Shown here: piece by piece, positions 19,407-28,088 of the stretch
Layout: each line of letters opens with the position of its first letter
How positions within the stretch are numbered: position 1 is the first letter of the stretch
NCBI GenBank assembly: GCA_003151515.1
Contig: PLXS01000025.1
Coordinates: 124,001-188,000 of the forward strand
Reading direction: 5' to 3'
Source of the DNA: Opitutaceae bacterium
GTDB lineage: Bacteria; Verrucomicrobiota; Verrucomicrobiia; Opitutales; Opitutaceae
DNA length: 64,000 nt
The notes under the pieces: model-generated
Told to the model about the DNA's origin: nothing
Seen by the model: only the letters and a program-made list of their open reading frames with translations
The model's database searches: none
Program-made: the position numbers and the translations under genes

Positions 19407-20683
19407 CGCTCAATGAGCCGCGACACGCGAAGGACGTCGAGAGCGGCTTCGAGCTGCCTGTCGCCGATCGGCCGGAAGCCAAAGCGCTCGGAGAAGTCCG
19501 TCGGGTCGGTGACGTCGGGCCGCGAGAGCTGGCTCTCGATCTTGCGGTCGTCCTCGGTGCTCAGGACGACCTCCACATGGGGCGAGACCCCCTTGCCGTG
19601 GATCATGACGCCGCTCGGCGTGAAGTAGTGCGCCGTCGTGAGCCGCAGCCCCTCCCCGTTCTTGAGCTTGAAGATCGACTGCACCGAGCCCTTGCCGTAA
19701 GAGCGCTCGCCCACGATGACGGCGCGGCCGGCGTCCTTGAGGGCGCCGGCCACGATTTCGGCGGCGCTCGCCGTGTCCCCGTTGATCAGGACGGCGACCG
19801 GAATCGCCAGGGGGCTGCCCTCGGTCTCCGAGAGGTAGTTCTCCCTGTCCTCCGAGCTTCGGCCCTGCGTGTACACGATGAGCTCGTCCTTCTTGAAGAA
19901 GGGCTCGGCGACCGCGACCGCCGCTTCCAGGAGCCCGCCCGGGTTGTTGCGAAGGTCGATCACAAGGCTGTCGACGCCCCTCTTGAGGAGGCCGTTGAGC
20001 GCGTCGATGAACTGCTCGCCCGTGTGGTCCGAGAATTCCCGGATCTGGATGTAGCCCGTGTTCCCATCGATCACCTTGGCCCCGCGGACGCTGACGACCT
20101 TGATCACCTCTCGGACGAGGTCGAGGTTCAGGTGCCGTCCGTTCGCCGGGCGCACAAGCTCGACCTTCACGTGGGTGCGCGGCTTGCCGCGAAGGCGGTT
20201 GACGACCGCGTCCATCGGGGTTCCCTGGAGCACGCTCTTGCCGTCGATGCTCACGATTTGGTCGCCGAGGACGATGCCGGCGCGGTCGCCGGGCGAGCCC
20301 GGTATCGGCTCGACCACGGTGAACACGCCCTTGCGCATCTCCACCTCGACGCCGATTCCGCCGTATTCGCCGTCCAAGTCCTCCTCGAGCTCCTCGTTGT
20401 CCTTGGACTCCAGAAACTCCGAGTGCGGGTCCAGCGACTCGACCATGCCGTGAATGGAGAGCCTCGCCAGCGCGTCGTACTTCGAGGCGTCCCCGTCCAC
20501 GTAGTTCTCGTGGACTATCTTGAGGACCTCGCGGACATAGTTCGACGAGCGGTCGAGGTCGCGGTTCGGGAAAAGCGAGAATGACGCCGCGAGCCGCATC
20601 GAGCCCTCGTAGGCTGCGATGCCGACCGCCGCGGCGGCCAAAAGGACAAGAATCCGTTTGAACATGTCCCAAAGTGTGTCCAT
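19403..20683 (-). CDS. ctpA: C-terminal processing (S41) peptidase
   Basis: This 426-residue exported protease has an N-terminal membrane-spanning signal (about 7-25), a PDZ domain (about 105-190), and the S41 catalytic Ser306 in GDTASAAEIVAGAL with Lys331 in SYGKGSVQ. Such proteases trim C-termini of periplasmic proteins. The ATG at 20683 is used; a second Met at residue 7 (20665) would also give a complete signal segment. Only 16 bp separate the start from that of the divergent MidA gene. Confidence 0.93.
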   Translation of the reverse strand: MDTLWDMFKRILVLLAAAAVGIAAYEGSMRLAASFSLFPNRDLDRSSNYVREVLKIVHENYVDGDASKYDALARLSIHGMVESLDPHSEFLESKDNEELEEDLDGEYGGIGVEVEMRKGVFTVVEPIPGSPGDRAGIVLGDQIVSIDGKSVLQGTPMDAVVNRLRGKPRTHVKVELVRPANGRHLNLDLVREVIKVVSVRGAKVIDGNTGYIQIREFSDHTGEQFIDALNGLLKRGVDSLVIDLRNNPGGLLEAAVAVAEPFFKKDELIVYTQGRSSEDRENYLSETEGSPLAIPVAVLINGDTASAAEIVAGALKDAGRAVIVGERSYGKGSVQSIFKLKNGEGLRLTTAHYFTPSGVMIHGKGVSPHVEVVLSTEDDRKIESQLSRPDVTDPTDFSERFGFRPIGDRQLEAALDVLRVSRLIER

Positions 20684-20699
20684 CGGAGCTTCTTTGTAA

Positions 20700-21737
20700 A
20701 TGAAGGCTTCCAGAATGCCCGCGGCCCCGCCCGCGATCCTCGAGGCCCTGCGCCGGCGCGCGGGCGGCGCGGACGCCGTCGGCTTTGCCGACTTTGTCGA
20801 CGTGGCCCTCTACGAGCCCGGATGCGGCTACTACCGCCGGGCGGCGCGCCGGATCGGCCGCACCCCGGGGACGGACTTCTACACGGCAGACTCCTCGCCG
20901 CTATTCGCACGGCTGGTCGTCGAGGCCTGCGCCCAGCTGCTCGGCCCCGAGGCGCCCTCGGCGTTCGACTTCGTGGAGGTGGGGGCCGAGCCGGACGGGG
21001 GCGTCCTGCGCGGCGTCGAGCACCCCTTCCGCTCGGCGCGCGCCGTCTGCCTCGGCGAGCCGCTGCGCCTGGACGGCCCCTGCGTCGTCTTCTCGAACGA
21101 GCTGTTCGACGCGCAGCCCTTCCGGCGCATGCGCTACCGGGGCGGCTCCTGGCGCGAGCTCGGGGTTTCCTTTGGGGACGGGGCGCTGGCGGAGGTGGAG
21201 CTCGGACTCGTGCGGCAACCCGTCCCCGCCCTGCCCGCGCGTGCCGCCGAAGGCTACGTGATAGACGCGCCGCTAGCCTCCGCGGAGCTCGCGGGCCGGA
21301 TCGCCGAGCTCCCCTGGCGGGGCCTCTTCCTCGCGTTCGACTACGGCAAGCCTTGGGAGGAGATCGCGAGCGCGCTGCCGGCGGGCAGCGCGCGCGCCTA
21401 CAGCCGCCACACACAGGCAAACGACTTGCTGGCGTCCCCCGGCGAGCAGGATCTCACCTGCCACGTGTGCTGGGACTGGATTTCGGACGCGCTTAAGCGC
21501 CACGGGTTCGCCGAGCCGGTCGTCGAGTCCCAGGAGGCGTTTCTTGTGCGCCACTGCTCCGGTTACATGGCGCAGGTCGCAGCCCGCGGTGCCGCGCAAC
21601 TCGATCGCGACAAGCTTTCGCTCATGCAGCTGCTGCACCCGGGCAACATGGGCCAGAAGTTTCAGGTGTTGAGGGCCTTGAGGCGCAGCAGTCCGGCCGG
21701 GCAGCGCAAAGAAGCTCAAGTCCGGAAGAAGAATTAG
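20700..21737 (+). CDS. MidA-family SAM-dependent protein methyltransferase
   Basis: This is a 345-residue protein of the COG1565 family (NDUFAF7/MidA), with the family N-terminus (ALYEPGCGYY, then GTDFYTADSSPLFARL), a SAM-binding region (VEVGAEPDGG) that is shorter in glycines than usual, the VVFSNELFDAQPF block and FLAFDYGKPWEE. Mitochondrial relatives methylate a complex I arginine; the bacterial substrate is unknown. A hydrophilic Lys/Arg tail ends it. The frame has an alternative Met at residue 6. Confidence 0.85.
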   Translation: MKASRMPAAPPAILEALRRRAGGADAVGFADFVDVALYEPGCGYYRRAARRIGRTPGTDFYTADSSPLFARLVVEACAQLLGPEAPSAFDFVEVGAEPDGGVLRGVEHPFRSARAVCLGEPLRLDGPCVVFSNELFDAQPFRRMRYRGGSWRELGVSFGDGALAEVELGLVRQPVPALPARAAEGYVIDAPLASAELAGRIAELPWRGLFLAFDYGKPWEEIASALPAGSARAYSRHTQANDLLASPGEQDLTCHVCWDWISDALKRHGFAEPVVESQEAFLVRHCSGYMAQVAARGAAQLDRDKLSLMQLLHPGNMGQKFQVLRALRRSSPAGQRKEAQVRKKN

Positions 21738-21738
21738 A

Positions 21739-21839
21739 GGAAACCCGGCGCCCCGCAGTGCGACATACTGGGCAGTTGCGCGCGGTTTCCCGAGCTCGAC
21801 AAACAACTTCCTGCAGCCGGACGACCCGGCGTTTGCAGG
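21739..21839. other. Strongly folded intergenic segment between midA-like and BON genes
   Basis: Two stems are visible. An outer pair GGAAACC (21739-21745) matches GGTTTCC (21784-21790), with partly complementary GC flanks. It is followed by a hairpin in which CCTGCA+GCCGG (21810-21820) pairs with CCGGC (21826-21830) and TGCAGG (21834-21839) around the loop ACGAC, with a GTT bulge. No T-run follows, so this is not a classical terminator. It could be a structured leader of the BON gene. Confidence 0.4.
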
Positions 21840-21876
21840 CGGGGGGCTGGAGCGCAACCAAGACGGACCTGGATAA

Positions 21877-22194
21877 ATGAATACAAGCAAACAAGTCAGA
21901 ATAGCCGCAGTGGCATGCGTCGTAACGATCGGCTGGTTGGCCGGCTGCGATACTATCAAGGCGACCCAGAGCGCGAGCGCTAAGCCCGATGACGCGACGC
22001 TGAGCGCGACCGTGAAAACCTCCTTTGCGCAGGATCTGTCCCTGCGCGGGGAACCCATCACCGTCTCGGCCAGCGACGGCGTCGTGAGCCTTGGAGGCAG
22101 CGTCTCAAGCCGCGACGAGAAGGACCGCGCGGAGGCCATCGCCCGCTCCGTGCCGGGTGTGGCGTCGGTGTACGACGATCTGGCGGTCAAATGA
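21877..22194 (+). CDS. BON-domain lipoprotein
   Basis: A 105-residue protein with a signal sequence and lipobox (GWLAGC, Cys at about residue 24), followed by a single BON domain (residues about 40-105; DGVVSLGGSVSSRDEKDRAEAIARSVPGV). BON domains bind lipid or other envelope components, and relatives such as OsmY/DolP respond to envelope stress. Preceded by a folded 140 bp intergenic segment. A GC-rich hairpin begins directly at the stop. Confidence 0.9.
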   Translation: MNTSKQVRIAAVACVVTIGWLAGCDTIKATQSASAKPDDATLSATVKTSFAQDLSLRGEPITVSASDGVVSLGGSVSSRDEKDRAEAIARSVPGVASVYDDLAVK

Positions 22195-22210
22195 CCCCGG
22201 AAGGCCGGGG
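22195..22210 (+). terminator. GC-rich hairpin directly after the BON gene
   Basis: CCCCGG-AAGG-CCGGGG begins at the base after the TGA stop: a 6 bp perfect stem with a 4-base loop. There is no U-tract, so termination would be inefficient or the hairpin may just stabilise the mRNA 3' end. Confidence 0.3.
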
Positions 22211-22442
22211 CCGTCGCCGGCCACAGCATCTGCGGTTGGCCTAACAGCCGACTGATCCGCTCCAGTGCATTCGCCCAGCCCGGGGGCGAACAGGCGTTTG
22301 CGCGCACCAAGCGCGCGTGCATCATTCCCTGGCTGGCCGGACCTTTCAGGCGGGCTCGGGGCGCAGCAGCGTCCCCTCGTAAGAATCCCCTTGCGTCACC
22401 GCTTCGCAGACCGGTAACGTCTTCCTTTTAACTCATTCCGCC
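22211..22442 (+). other. Leader region of rpmB with hairpins and a candidate promoter
   Basis: No gene is visible. Two hairpins occur: TTCGCC/GGCGAA (22270-22275 with 22285-22290) and GCGCGC-ACCAA-GCGCGC (22300-22316). A weak promoter candidate, TTGCGT (22391-22396), an 18-base spacer and TAACGT (22415-22420), lies about 22 bp before the rpmB ATG. No Shine-Dalgarno sequence precedes that ATG. Confidence 0.35.
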
Positions 22443-22673
22443 ATGACAAAAATCTGCGTTATCACTGGTCGTCGCCCCGTCAAGGGAAACATCATCAATC
22501 GCAAGGGCCAGACCAAGAAGAGTGGCGGCATCGGCACGCACGTGACGAGCATCACAAAGCGCAAGTTCCGCCCGAATCTCCAGAAAGTCCGCATCCGGCT
22601 CGCCAACGGGGGGACAAAGCGCGTCTGGGTGTCGGTCAAGGCCCTCAAGGCCGGTCTGGTTCAGAAGGCCTAA
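22443..22673 (+). CDS. rpmB: 50S ribosomal protein L28
   Basis: A 76-residue basic protein with the bL28 signature (CVITGRRPVKGNIINRKGQT near the N-terminus, ITKRKFRPNLQKVR in the middle). It is a component of the large ribosomal subunit. It stands alone: rpmG, its usual partner, is not adjacent. The start ATG follows a pyrimidine-rich stretch without a Shine-Dalgarno sequence. Confidence 0.96.
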   Translation: MTKICVITGRRPVKGNIINRKGQTKKSGGIGTHVTSITKRKFRPNLQKVRIRLANGGTKRVWVSVKALKAGLVQKA

Positions 22674-22735
22674 TTCGGCCGCTCGCGCGGACCATAAGGG
22701 CCGACCGATTCCATAGGCCGCTGGCCTTCAGCCAC

Positions 22736-25201
22736 CTAAGGGCTGTACGCCGCGTTCCTGAGAACAAATTCCCGGGCTTCGGAGGGAGAAAAGGGGATCG
22801 GCTCCATGTCCCCGTGGTACTCGGATCCGGCGGTGCTAAAGCCCTGGGAATTGCTTCCAAGACAGGTGTGCGCCTCGAGTGCGTCGAACGGAGCGTGCAG
22901 CGAAGTCTGCCATACGAGCTGGCCGTCGAGCCAAATCCGCAGGCTGCCGGCAAGGCGCTGAAGCCGCTCCGGGTTAATGGCCCCGTCTGTGTTCCAGGAA
23001 TTCGCCGCCAGCGGGCCGACGATGATCTCGAGCAGGTGGATATCACCGGGCCTTGCGAAAATCGGCGCCGACTGGGCTGCTGACGTGGCCCACTCGTCCA
23101 AGCCGAACCGGACCGAGTCCGCAGCCAAAACCTTGAGATAAACGAGCGTGGCCCGGCCTGGCAGCCCCGCCGCGAGGATCGGCTCGCCTGTCCCCGTACT
23201 TACGCGGGGAAACGTGCACTGGATTCGCCAAAGGCCGTGCCGGTCCACGGAAGGCTCCGGCGGCGGGGGCGCCAGGCGCCTCTCGCCGAAGACTCGACCC
23301 GTGAAACCGGTCTTCGCCGGCGTCAAGGTGATATCATTTCTTCCAAACTCGAGCGTCCAGGGCGGCGCGTCGAAGGAGTTCATCCGGCGATTCAAGACCG
23401 CAACGCCGTCCATCTCCACGCGGACACGGCTCTTCATTGCATGTGCCTGGGTCGGGTTGAAACGCTCGAAATAGGGATGATTGAGGGGTGGATAGAAGGC
23501 GCCCATGTCAACCTTGAGCGTGTAGACCCGGCCGGGCTCGATCGGCAGCGGTGCCGTTGCCACGCCCACATCGCCATGGTGGCTAGCAGCGATCTCCACG
23601 AGGCCGCCGGGAGGGAGCAGGTTAGCGTAGATCGCGTCTGTCCTCTCCGGCGTGCCCACGCTCAGCAGGGGCTCCGCCGAGCCGACCTTCTGGCCCTGCG
23701 GGAAAACGACCTTCATCTCGACGGGACCCGTCGGGAGGATTCCTGCCCTTTCGAGCCAGTACGAGGGGTAATTGCCGATCCACTCCAAGCGCCGGTACAG
23801 TCCGGTCCTGACGTACTTGAAGGCCGAGAATTCCTCCAGGGCTGCAAAGAGGTTAAATGCCACGGCGGCTGCAACAAGCAGCCCGAAGGAAAGGCGCCAG
23901 AGCTTGGGCGCACCAGTCGAGGCCGAAACCGCAGCCGCCAGAATGGCTATCGCCAGGACAAGAGGCGGCTGAAAATCAACCATGTAGCGGTCCGCGCGCA
24001 CCCCGATGGAGCACAGGAGCAGGAACGCCGATGCGAACATCCAGCCGAGAATCCCAAGGAAACCGCGCAGCCGCTCCAACCGCAGATTCCCGCGAAGGAG
24101 GATCGCGGCCGCGAAAACGAATGCCGTCAGGGCAAAGACGGGGAACTGTCCGTGGATGGCCTCGCCAGTCACGTACCCGGAAGGGCCGAATGATGCCTGT
24201 TCCGGAAAGACGTATGGGAAAAAGGGGCTCAGGGCGGGGAAAGTGAGGTAGTACCAGCGGAGGTTCGGCCAAAGGTATGCCGCGCTTACAAGCTGGTGAT
24301 GGTTGCCGATGAATTCATTGGCGCTGTAAGCGAGTCCGAATTCGAGGGGGTTGCCGAACCTCTCGAAGTTGTAGACGCCGAGGCCGATGCCCACCGCGCC
24401 GGCCGGAACGAGCGCGCAGGCAACGGCGGACGCAAACGAGCGACCCCAGCGTCCCGTCACCTGATTTCGCAGGGCGATCAGGACTGCTGCGGCCGCCGGG
24501 ATCGGTACGTCGACGATGAGATCCGGCCGGCAGCCGACCGCTAATCCCATACAGAGGCTCGCGAGGGCGAGCGCGGCGCCGGTCGCCCCCCTCCCTGACA
24601 AGGCCCTGTACGTGAAGAAAGCGCCGGCCATCGCCAGGGCGTAGCCCATCGCGATGGGCACCTCGTAGAACATCGAGCGCGTGAGGAGAAGGGGCGCGGC
24701 AGTCGCGAAGGCGAGGGCCAGCGTCGCCAGCGCGTCGAATGCGCCGCCGGCGCGGCCTCCATGGTCCCTCGCTGCCATTCGGAATATCCCCAGCGAGAAC
24801 AGGAATCCCAGCGCCACCGACAGCACCACAATGAAACGCGTGTCCAAGTCCGAGCCGGTCAGGTACGCGTAGGGTAACAGAATAAGTGCGGCGGGAGTGA
24901 CCCCGAAGTAGAGGTAGCAGTGACCCTTGTAATAGCTTGCGTCTAGAAGCGACGCGATGATCCGGCCTGCCGCTGGATCCGGATCCACATCCAGGTACAG
25001 GTGACCCTTTAGGAACCCGTGCACCAGGAGGTTGTAGTACTCGGTCCTCGTCCCGACATAGCTGTAGCGCGCCGTCAGTGTGTCCCAGCCGAGGCCGATC
25101 CAGACGATCACGACGAGGCAGGCCGCGCCCAAAGCGGGCCACACATGAATGCGCCTCCTGGCGCCCGGCCCGCTTGCCCCGGCTTGGTCATCCGCCGTCA
25201 T
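22736..25201 (-). CDS. GT-C-like polytopic membrane protein with two C-terminal beta repeats
   Basis: This 821-residue protein is paralogous to the one encoded at 54296-56656. The N-terminal 450 residues hold about 12 membrane segments. Shared landmarks include LLDASYYKGHCYLYFGVTP, YLTGSDL, VGCRPDLI and YNFERFGNPLEFGL. The C-terminal ~370 residues are soluble and contain two similar beta-rich units, each with a MDGVAVLNRRM or similar strand and TGRVFG. Family function is unknown; the membrane part resembles GT-C glycosyltransferases. The ATG overlaps the stop of the upstream lytic transglycosylase gene by 4 bp, so it is the last gene of the fab operon. Codon usage looks slightly less GC-biased than its neighbours. 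Confidence 0.8.
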   Translation of the reverse strand: MTADDQAGASGPGARRRIHVWPALGAACLVVIVWIGLGWDTLTARYSYVGTRTEYYNLLVHGFLKGHLYLDVDPDPAAGRIIASLLDASYYKGHCYLYFGVTPAALILLPYAYLTGSDLDTRFIVVLSVALGFLFSLGIFRMAARDHGGRAGGAFDALATLALAFATAAPLLLTRSMFYEVPIAMGYALAMAGAFFTYRALSGRGATGAALALASLCMGLAVGCRPDLIVDVPIPAAAAVLIALRNQVTGRWGRSFASAVACALVPAGAVGIGLGVYNFERFGNPLEFGLAYSANEFIGNHHQLVSAAYLWPNLRWYYLTFPALSPFFPYVFPEQASFGPSGYVTGEAIHGQFPVFALTAFVFAAAILLRGNLRLERLRGFLGILGWMFASAFLLLCSIGVRADRYMVDFQPPLVLAIAILAAAVSASTGAPKLWRLSFGLLVAAAVAFNLFAALEEFSAFKYVRTGLYRRLEWIGNYPSYWLERAGILPTGPVEMKVVFPQGQKVGSAEPLLSVGTPERTDAIYANLLPPGGLVEIAASHHGDVGVATAPLPIEPGRVYTLKVDMGAFYPPLNHPYFERFNPTQAHAMKSRVRVEMDGVAVLNRRMNSFDAPPWTLEFGRNDITLTPAKTGFTGRVFGERRLAPPPPEPSVDRHGLWRIQCTFPRVSTGTGEPILAAGLPGRATLVYLKVLAADSVRFGLDEWATSAAQSAPIFARPGDIHLLEIIVGPLAANSWNTDGAINPERLQRLAGSLRIWLDGQLVWQTSLHAPFDALEAHTCLGSNSQGFSTAGSEYHGDMEPIPFSPSEAREFVLRNAAYSP

Positions 25202-25719
25202 TTGGGTGGGCTCACCGGGCGCAGGTCGCCCGAATACAGCTTAAAAGAGATGGGATCCGAAGGGCGCCGGATGCGCTCGATGTCGAAACCGCGCGCCTCG
25301 ACATAGTCGTAGCCGTAGTGGTAGGCCGCCCAAAGGAGACGGTAGGAGAAGTGCCCGTGCGCCGCGATGTTGCCCTTCATGGCCGCCAGGTAGTCGATCC
25401 CGACCTTCAGGTTCATGCGCCAATCCCACACCGCCGGGGCGTAGGGGGCGCCCGACACCGACCTCCAGATGTCGGGCTTCAGCTGCAGGAGCCCCCTCGC
25501 GTCGCCGCTGCGCGCATGCGCGTCGAAGTCCGATTCGATCTTGACCAGCGCATAGACGAAGCCGGGGTCCATCTGCCGCTCGGCCGCAAGCACCCGGATC
25601 TCGGCCCAGATGGCCTGCCGCGCCCGAAGCGTGCCCGGCGCCTCGACCGGCGCATCTCCGGGCCGCGGGGCGCACCCCGCGAGCACGAGGACTGCGACGG
25701 CGGCCCAGGATCGTCTCAC
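25198..25719 (-). CDS. Lytic transglycosylase (SLT-like) lipoprotein
   Basis: A 173-residue protein with a lipobox (VLVLAGC, Cys at about residue 16) and a goose-lysozyme-like SLT domain. The catalytic Glu lies in ALVKIESDFDAHARSGDARGLLQL, followed by the NLKVGIDYLAAM helix. It should cleave peptidoglycan between MurNAc and GlcNAc at the outer membrane. It overlaps fabF by 4 bp upstream and the GT-C gene by 4 bp downstream, so all three are coupled. Confidence 0.9.
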   Translation of the reverse strand: MRRSWAAVAVLVLAGCAPRPGDAPVEAPGTLRARQAIWAEIRVLAAERQMDPGFVYALVKIESDFDAHARSGDARGLLQLKPDIWRSVSGAPYAPAVWDWRMNLKVGIDYLAAMKGNIAAHGHFSYRLLWAAYHYGYDYVEARGFDIERIRRPSDPISFKLYSGDLRPVSPPK

Positions 25720-26966
25720 ATCGCTCGGAAGATGACGGACGCGTTCTGTCCTCCGAATCCGAGGTTGTTGCTCAGCACGGTGCGGACCTTGGCCCTGCGC
25801 GCCGCGTTGGGCACGTAGTCAAGGTCGCAGTCCGGGTCGGGGTCTTCCAGGTTCATGGTCGGGGCGATCACGCCGTTCTCGATCGTCTTGACGCAGATCA
25901 CGGACTCGATCCCGCCCGCGGCCCCGAGGAGGTGCCCCGTCATGGACTTGGTGGAGCTGATGGCCACCCTGCGCGCCGCCTCCCCAAACACCCGCTTGAT
26001 GGCCAGCGTCTCGAACTTGTCATTGTAGGGGGTTGAGGTGCCGTGGGCGTTTATGTAGTCGACGTCGGCGGGCGCCACCTCCGCGCTCGCCATCGCCCTG
26101 CGCATCGCCATCGACAGGCCCTTGCCGTCGGGGTCGGGCTGCGTGATGTGGTAGGCGTCGCAGGTCGCCGCGTAGCCCGCGAGTTCGCAGTAGATGCGCG
26201 CCCCCCTAGCCCGCGCGTGCTCGAGAGACTCCAGGACCAGGATGCCCGCGCCCTCCCCCATGATGAAGCCGTCGCGGTTGCGGTCGAAGGGCCTGCTCGC
26301 GCGCTTGGGCTCGTCATTTCGCGTGCTCATGGCCTTCATCGAGCAGAATGACGCGTACGCAAAGGGCGTTATCGCCGCCTCGCTGCCCCCGGCGAACATG
26401 ACATCGGCGTCGCCGCGCCGGATCGCGTGCGCCGCCTCGCCCAGCGAGTGTGTCCCCGTTGCGCAGGCGGAGACCATCCCGAAGTTGGGGCCGCGCGCGC
26501 CGTACTCGATCGCGACCAGGCCCGAGCACATATTTCCAATGAGCGACGGTATCGTGAAAGGTGATACCTTGCGGGGGCCGCGGTCGTGCAGAATCTGGAG
26601 CTGCGTCTCGTACGTGTGCATCCCGCCGATTCCGGAGCCGATGATGACGCCCACCCTGTCCGGGTCCTCCATCGACATGTCGAGGCCGGAGTCGGCGACT
26701 GCCTGCTTTGCGGCGACGAAGCCGAAGTGCGTGTAGCGGTCGTTGCGGCGGGCCTCCTTGGGGTCCATGTGGGCTGTGACCTCCCAGTCTCGGACCTCGG
26801 CTCCGATCTGGCAGGCGAAGCTGGAGGGATCGAAGAGGGTCACGCGGTCGACGCCGATCCTGCCCGCGACCAGCGAAGCCCAGAACGAAGCGACGTCGTG
26901 GCCAATGGAAGTCACGACACCGAGGCCGGTGATCACGACGCGCCTGTCTGGCATGGGATTCTTCAT
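25716..26966 (-). CDS. fabF: 3-oxoacyl-ACP synthase II
   Basis: A 416-residue condensing enzyme that elongates acyl-ACP with malonyl-ACP. The Cys-His-His triad is Cys168 ([10 protein letters not shown]), His308 ([12 protein letters not shown]) and His345 ([13 protein letters not shown]). The C-terminal glycine-rich [14 protein letters not shown] block is standard. A second Met at residue 5 (26954) is an alternative start. It lies 74 bp downstream of acpP in the minus-strand fab operon. Confidence 0.96.
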   Translation of the reverse strand: MKNPMPDRRVVITGLGVVTSIGHDVASFWASLVAGRIGVDRVTLFDPSSFACQIGAEVRDWEVTAHMDPKEARRNDRYTHFGFVAAKQAVADSGLDMSMEDPDRVGVIIGSGIGGMHTYETQLQILHDRGPRKVSPFTIPSLIGNMCSGLVAIEYGARGPNFGMVSACATGTHSLGEAAHAIRRGDADVMFAGGSEAAITPFAYASFCSMKAMSTRNDEPKRASRPFDRNRDGFIMGEGAGILVLESLEHARARGARIYCELAGYAATCDAYHITQPDPDGKGLSMAMRRAMASAEVAPADVDYINAHGTSTPYNDKFETLAIKRVFGEAARRVAISSTKSMTGHLLGAAGGIESVICVKTIENGVIAPTMNLEDPDPDCDLDYVPNAARRAKVRTVLSNNLGFGGQNASVIFRAM

Positions 26967-27040
26967 GGACCCACGATTCTCACGCTCCCCTGCTCCCTAC
27001 TTTGGCAAGCAAGGAGTGCCACGCTGCCGGCGGCCGCGGC

Positions 27041-27304
27041 TCAAGCCTGCCCGGCCTTGCTCTTGATGTAGTCGATGACCTGGCCGACAGTCTGGAGCTT
27101 CTCGGCATCGGACTCGGGGATCTCTCCCTTGATCTCGTCCTTAAACTCCTCCTCAAAGGCCATGATGAGCTCGACCGTGTCGAGTGAGTCAGCGCCAAGG
27201 TCGTCAAGGAAGGATGCGGTCGGTGTGATCTGCTCTTCGTTGACGTTGAGCTGGTTCACGATGATCTCCTTAACACGCTGGTCTATAGTTTTTTGGTCGG
27301 CCAT
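27041..27304 (-). CDS. acpP: Acyl carrier protein
   Basis: An 87-residue acidic protein. Ser40 in [19 protein letters not shown] is the phosphopantetheine site. It carries growing acyl chains for FabG and FabF encoded on either side. It is slightly longer than the E. coli protein (78) owing to both termini. Confidence 0.97.
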   Translation of the reverse strand: MADQKTIDQRVKEIIVNQLNVNEEQITPTASFLDDLGADSLDTVELIMAFEEEFKDEIKGEIPESDAEKLQTVGQVIDYIKSKAGQA

Positions 27305-27332
27305 TTGGGATTAATCCGTGTCACCGCAGGCT

Positions 27333-28082
27333 TCACATTGCCATGCCGCCGTCAACGGTAAAAACTTGTCCCGTCACATAGCCGGCCTCCTCGGAACACA
27401 GGTAGGCGCACATATTGGCTATGTCGGAGGCCTCCCCAAACCGCCTAAGGGGCACGGCCTCGAGGATCTTGGCGGCCACGTCCGCGTTGCCGATCAGGTC
27501 ATGGGTCATGTCGGTCTTGATGAACCCCGGGGCGACCGCGTTCACCGTGACGCTCCGGGAGGCGAACTCCCGGGCCAGGGCCTTGGTGAGCCCTATCATG
27601 CCGGCCTTGGCGGCCGAGTAGTTGGCCTGTCCAGCGTTGCCTAGGATTCCCGAGACGGAAGTCACGTTTACAATGCGCCCCCAGCGGGCCCGCGTCATGG
27701 GCCTTGCCAGGTGCTTTGTCCAGTGGAAGCAGCTCGTCAAGTTGGTCGATATCACGTCGTTCCAGTCTGAATCGCTCATCCTGAAGAGGAGCCCGTCGCG
27801 GGTGATGCCGGCGTTGTTGACGAGGATGTCTATGGCGGGATGCTCGGCCAGGAGCGTCTCAGCAGCCTTGGCGATGGCGGCCCCATCCGAGACGTCAACC
27901 GCAAGGGCACGGGCCTTGCCGCCCGCCTGGGATATCGAGGCGGCCGCGGCCCCGCAGGAATCGGCCGACTTCGAGACGCATATGACCGTGACCCCGTGGC
28001 GCGCCAGGGTCTCGGCAATGGCCTTGCCTATGCCCCTGCCTGCCCCCGTAACCAGCGCGGTGCGGTTGTTGAATGTGATCAT
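27333..28082 (-). CDS. fabG: 3-oxoacyl-ACP reductase
   Basis: A 249-residue short-chain dehydrogenase that reduces 3-oxoacyl-ACP with NADPH. It has a TGAGRGIG cofactor loop, the NNAG motif (residues 89-92), catalytic Ser142, Tyr155 and Lys159 (YSAAK), and a C-terminal VTGQVFTVDGGMAM. It lies 28 bp before acpP and 6 bp after the CysJ-like reductase gene. fabD and fabH are not in the window. Confidence 0.96.
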   Translation of the reverse strand: MITFNNRTALVTGAGRGIGKAIAETLARHGVTVICVSKSADSCGAAAASISQAGGKARALAVDVSDGAAIAKAAETLLAEHPAIDILVNNAGITRDGLLFRMSDSDWNDVISTNLTSCFHWTKHLARPMTRARWGRIVNVTSVSGILGNAGQANYSAAKAGMIGLTKALAREFASRSVTVNAVAPGFIKTDMTHDLIGNADVAAKILEAVPLRRFGEASDIANMCAYLCSEEAGYVTGQVFTVDGGMAM

Positions 28083-28088
28083 GCTGAT

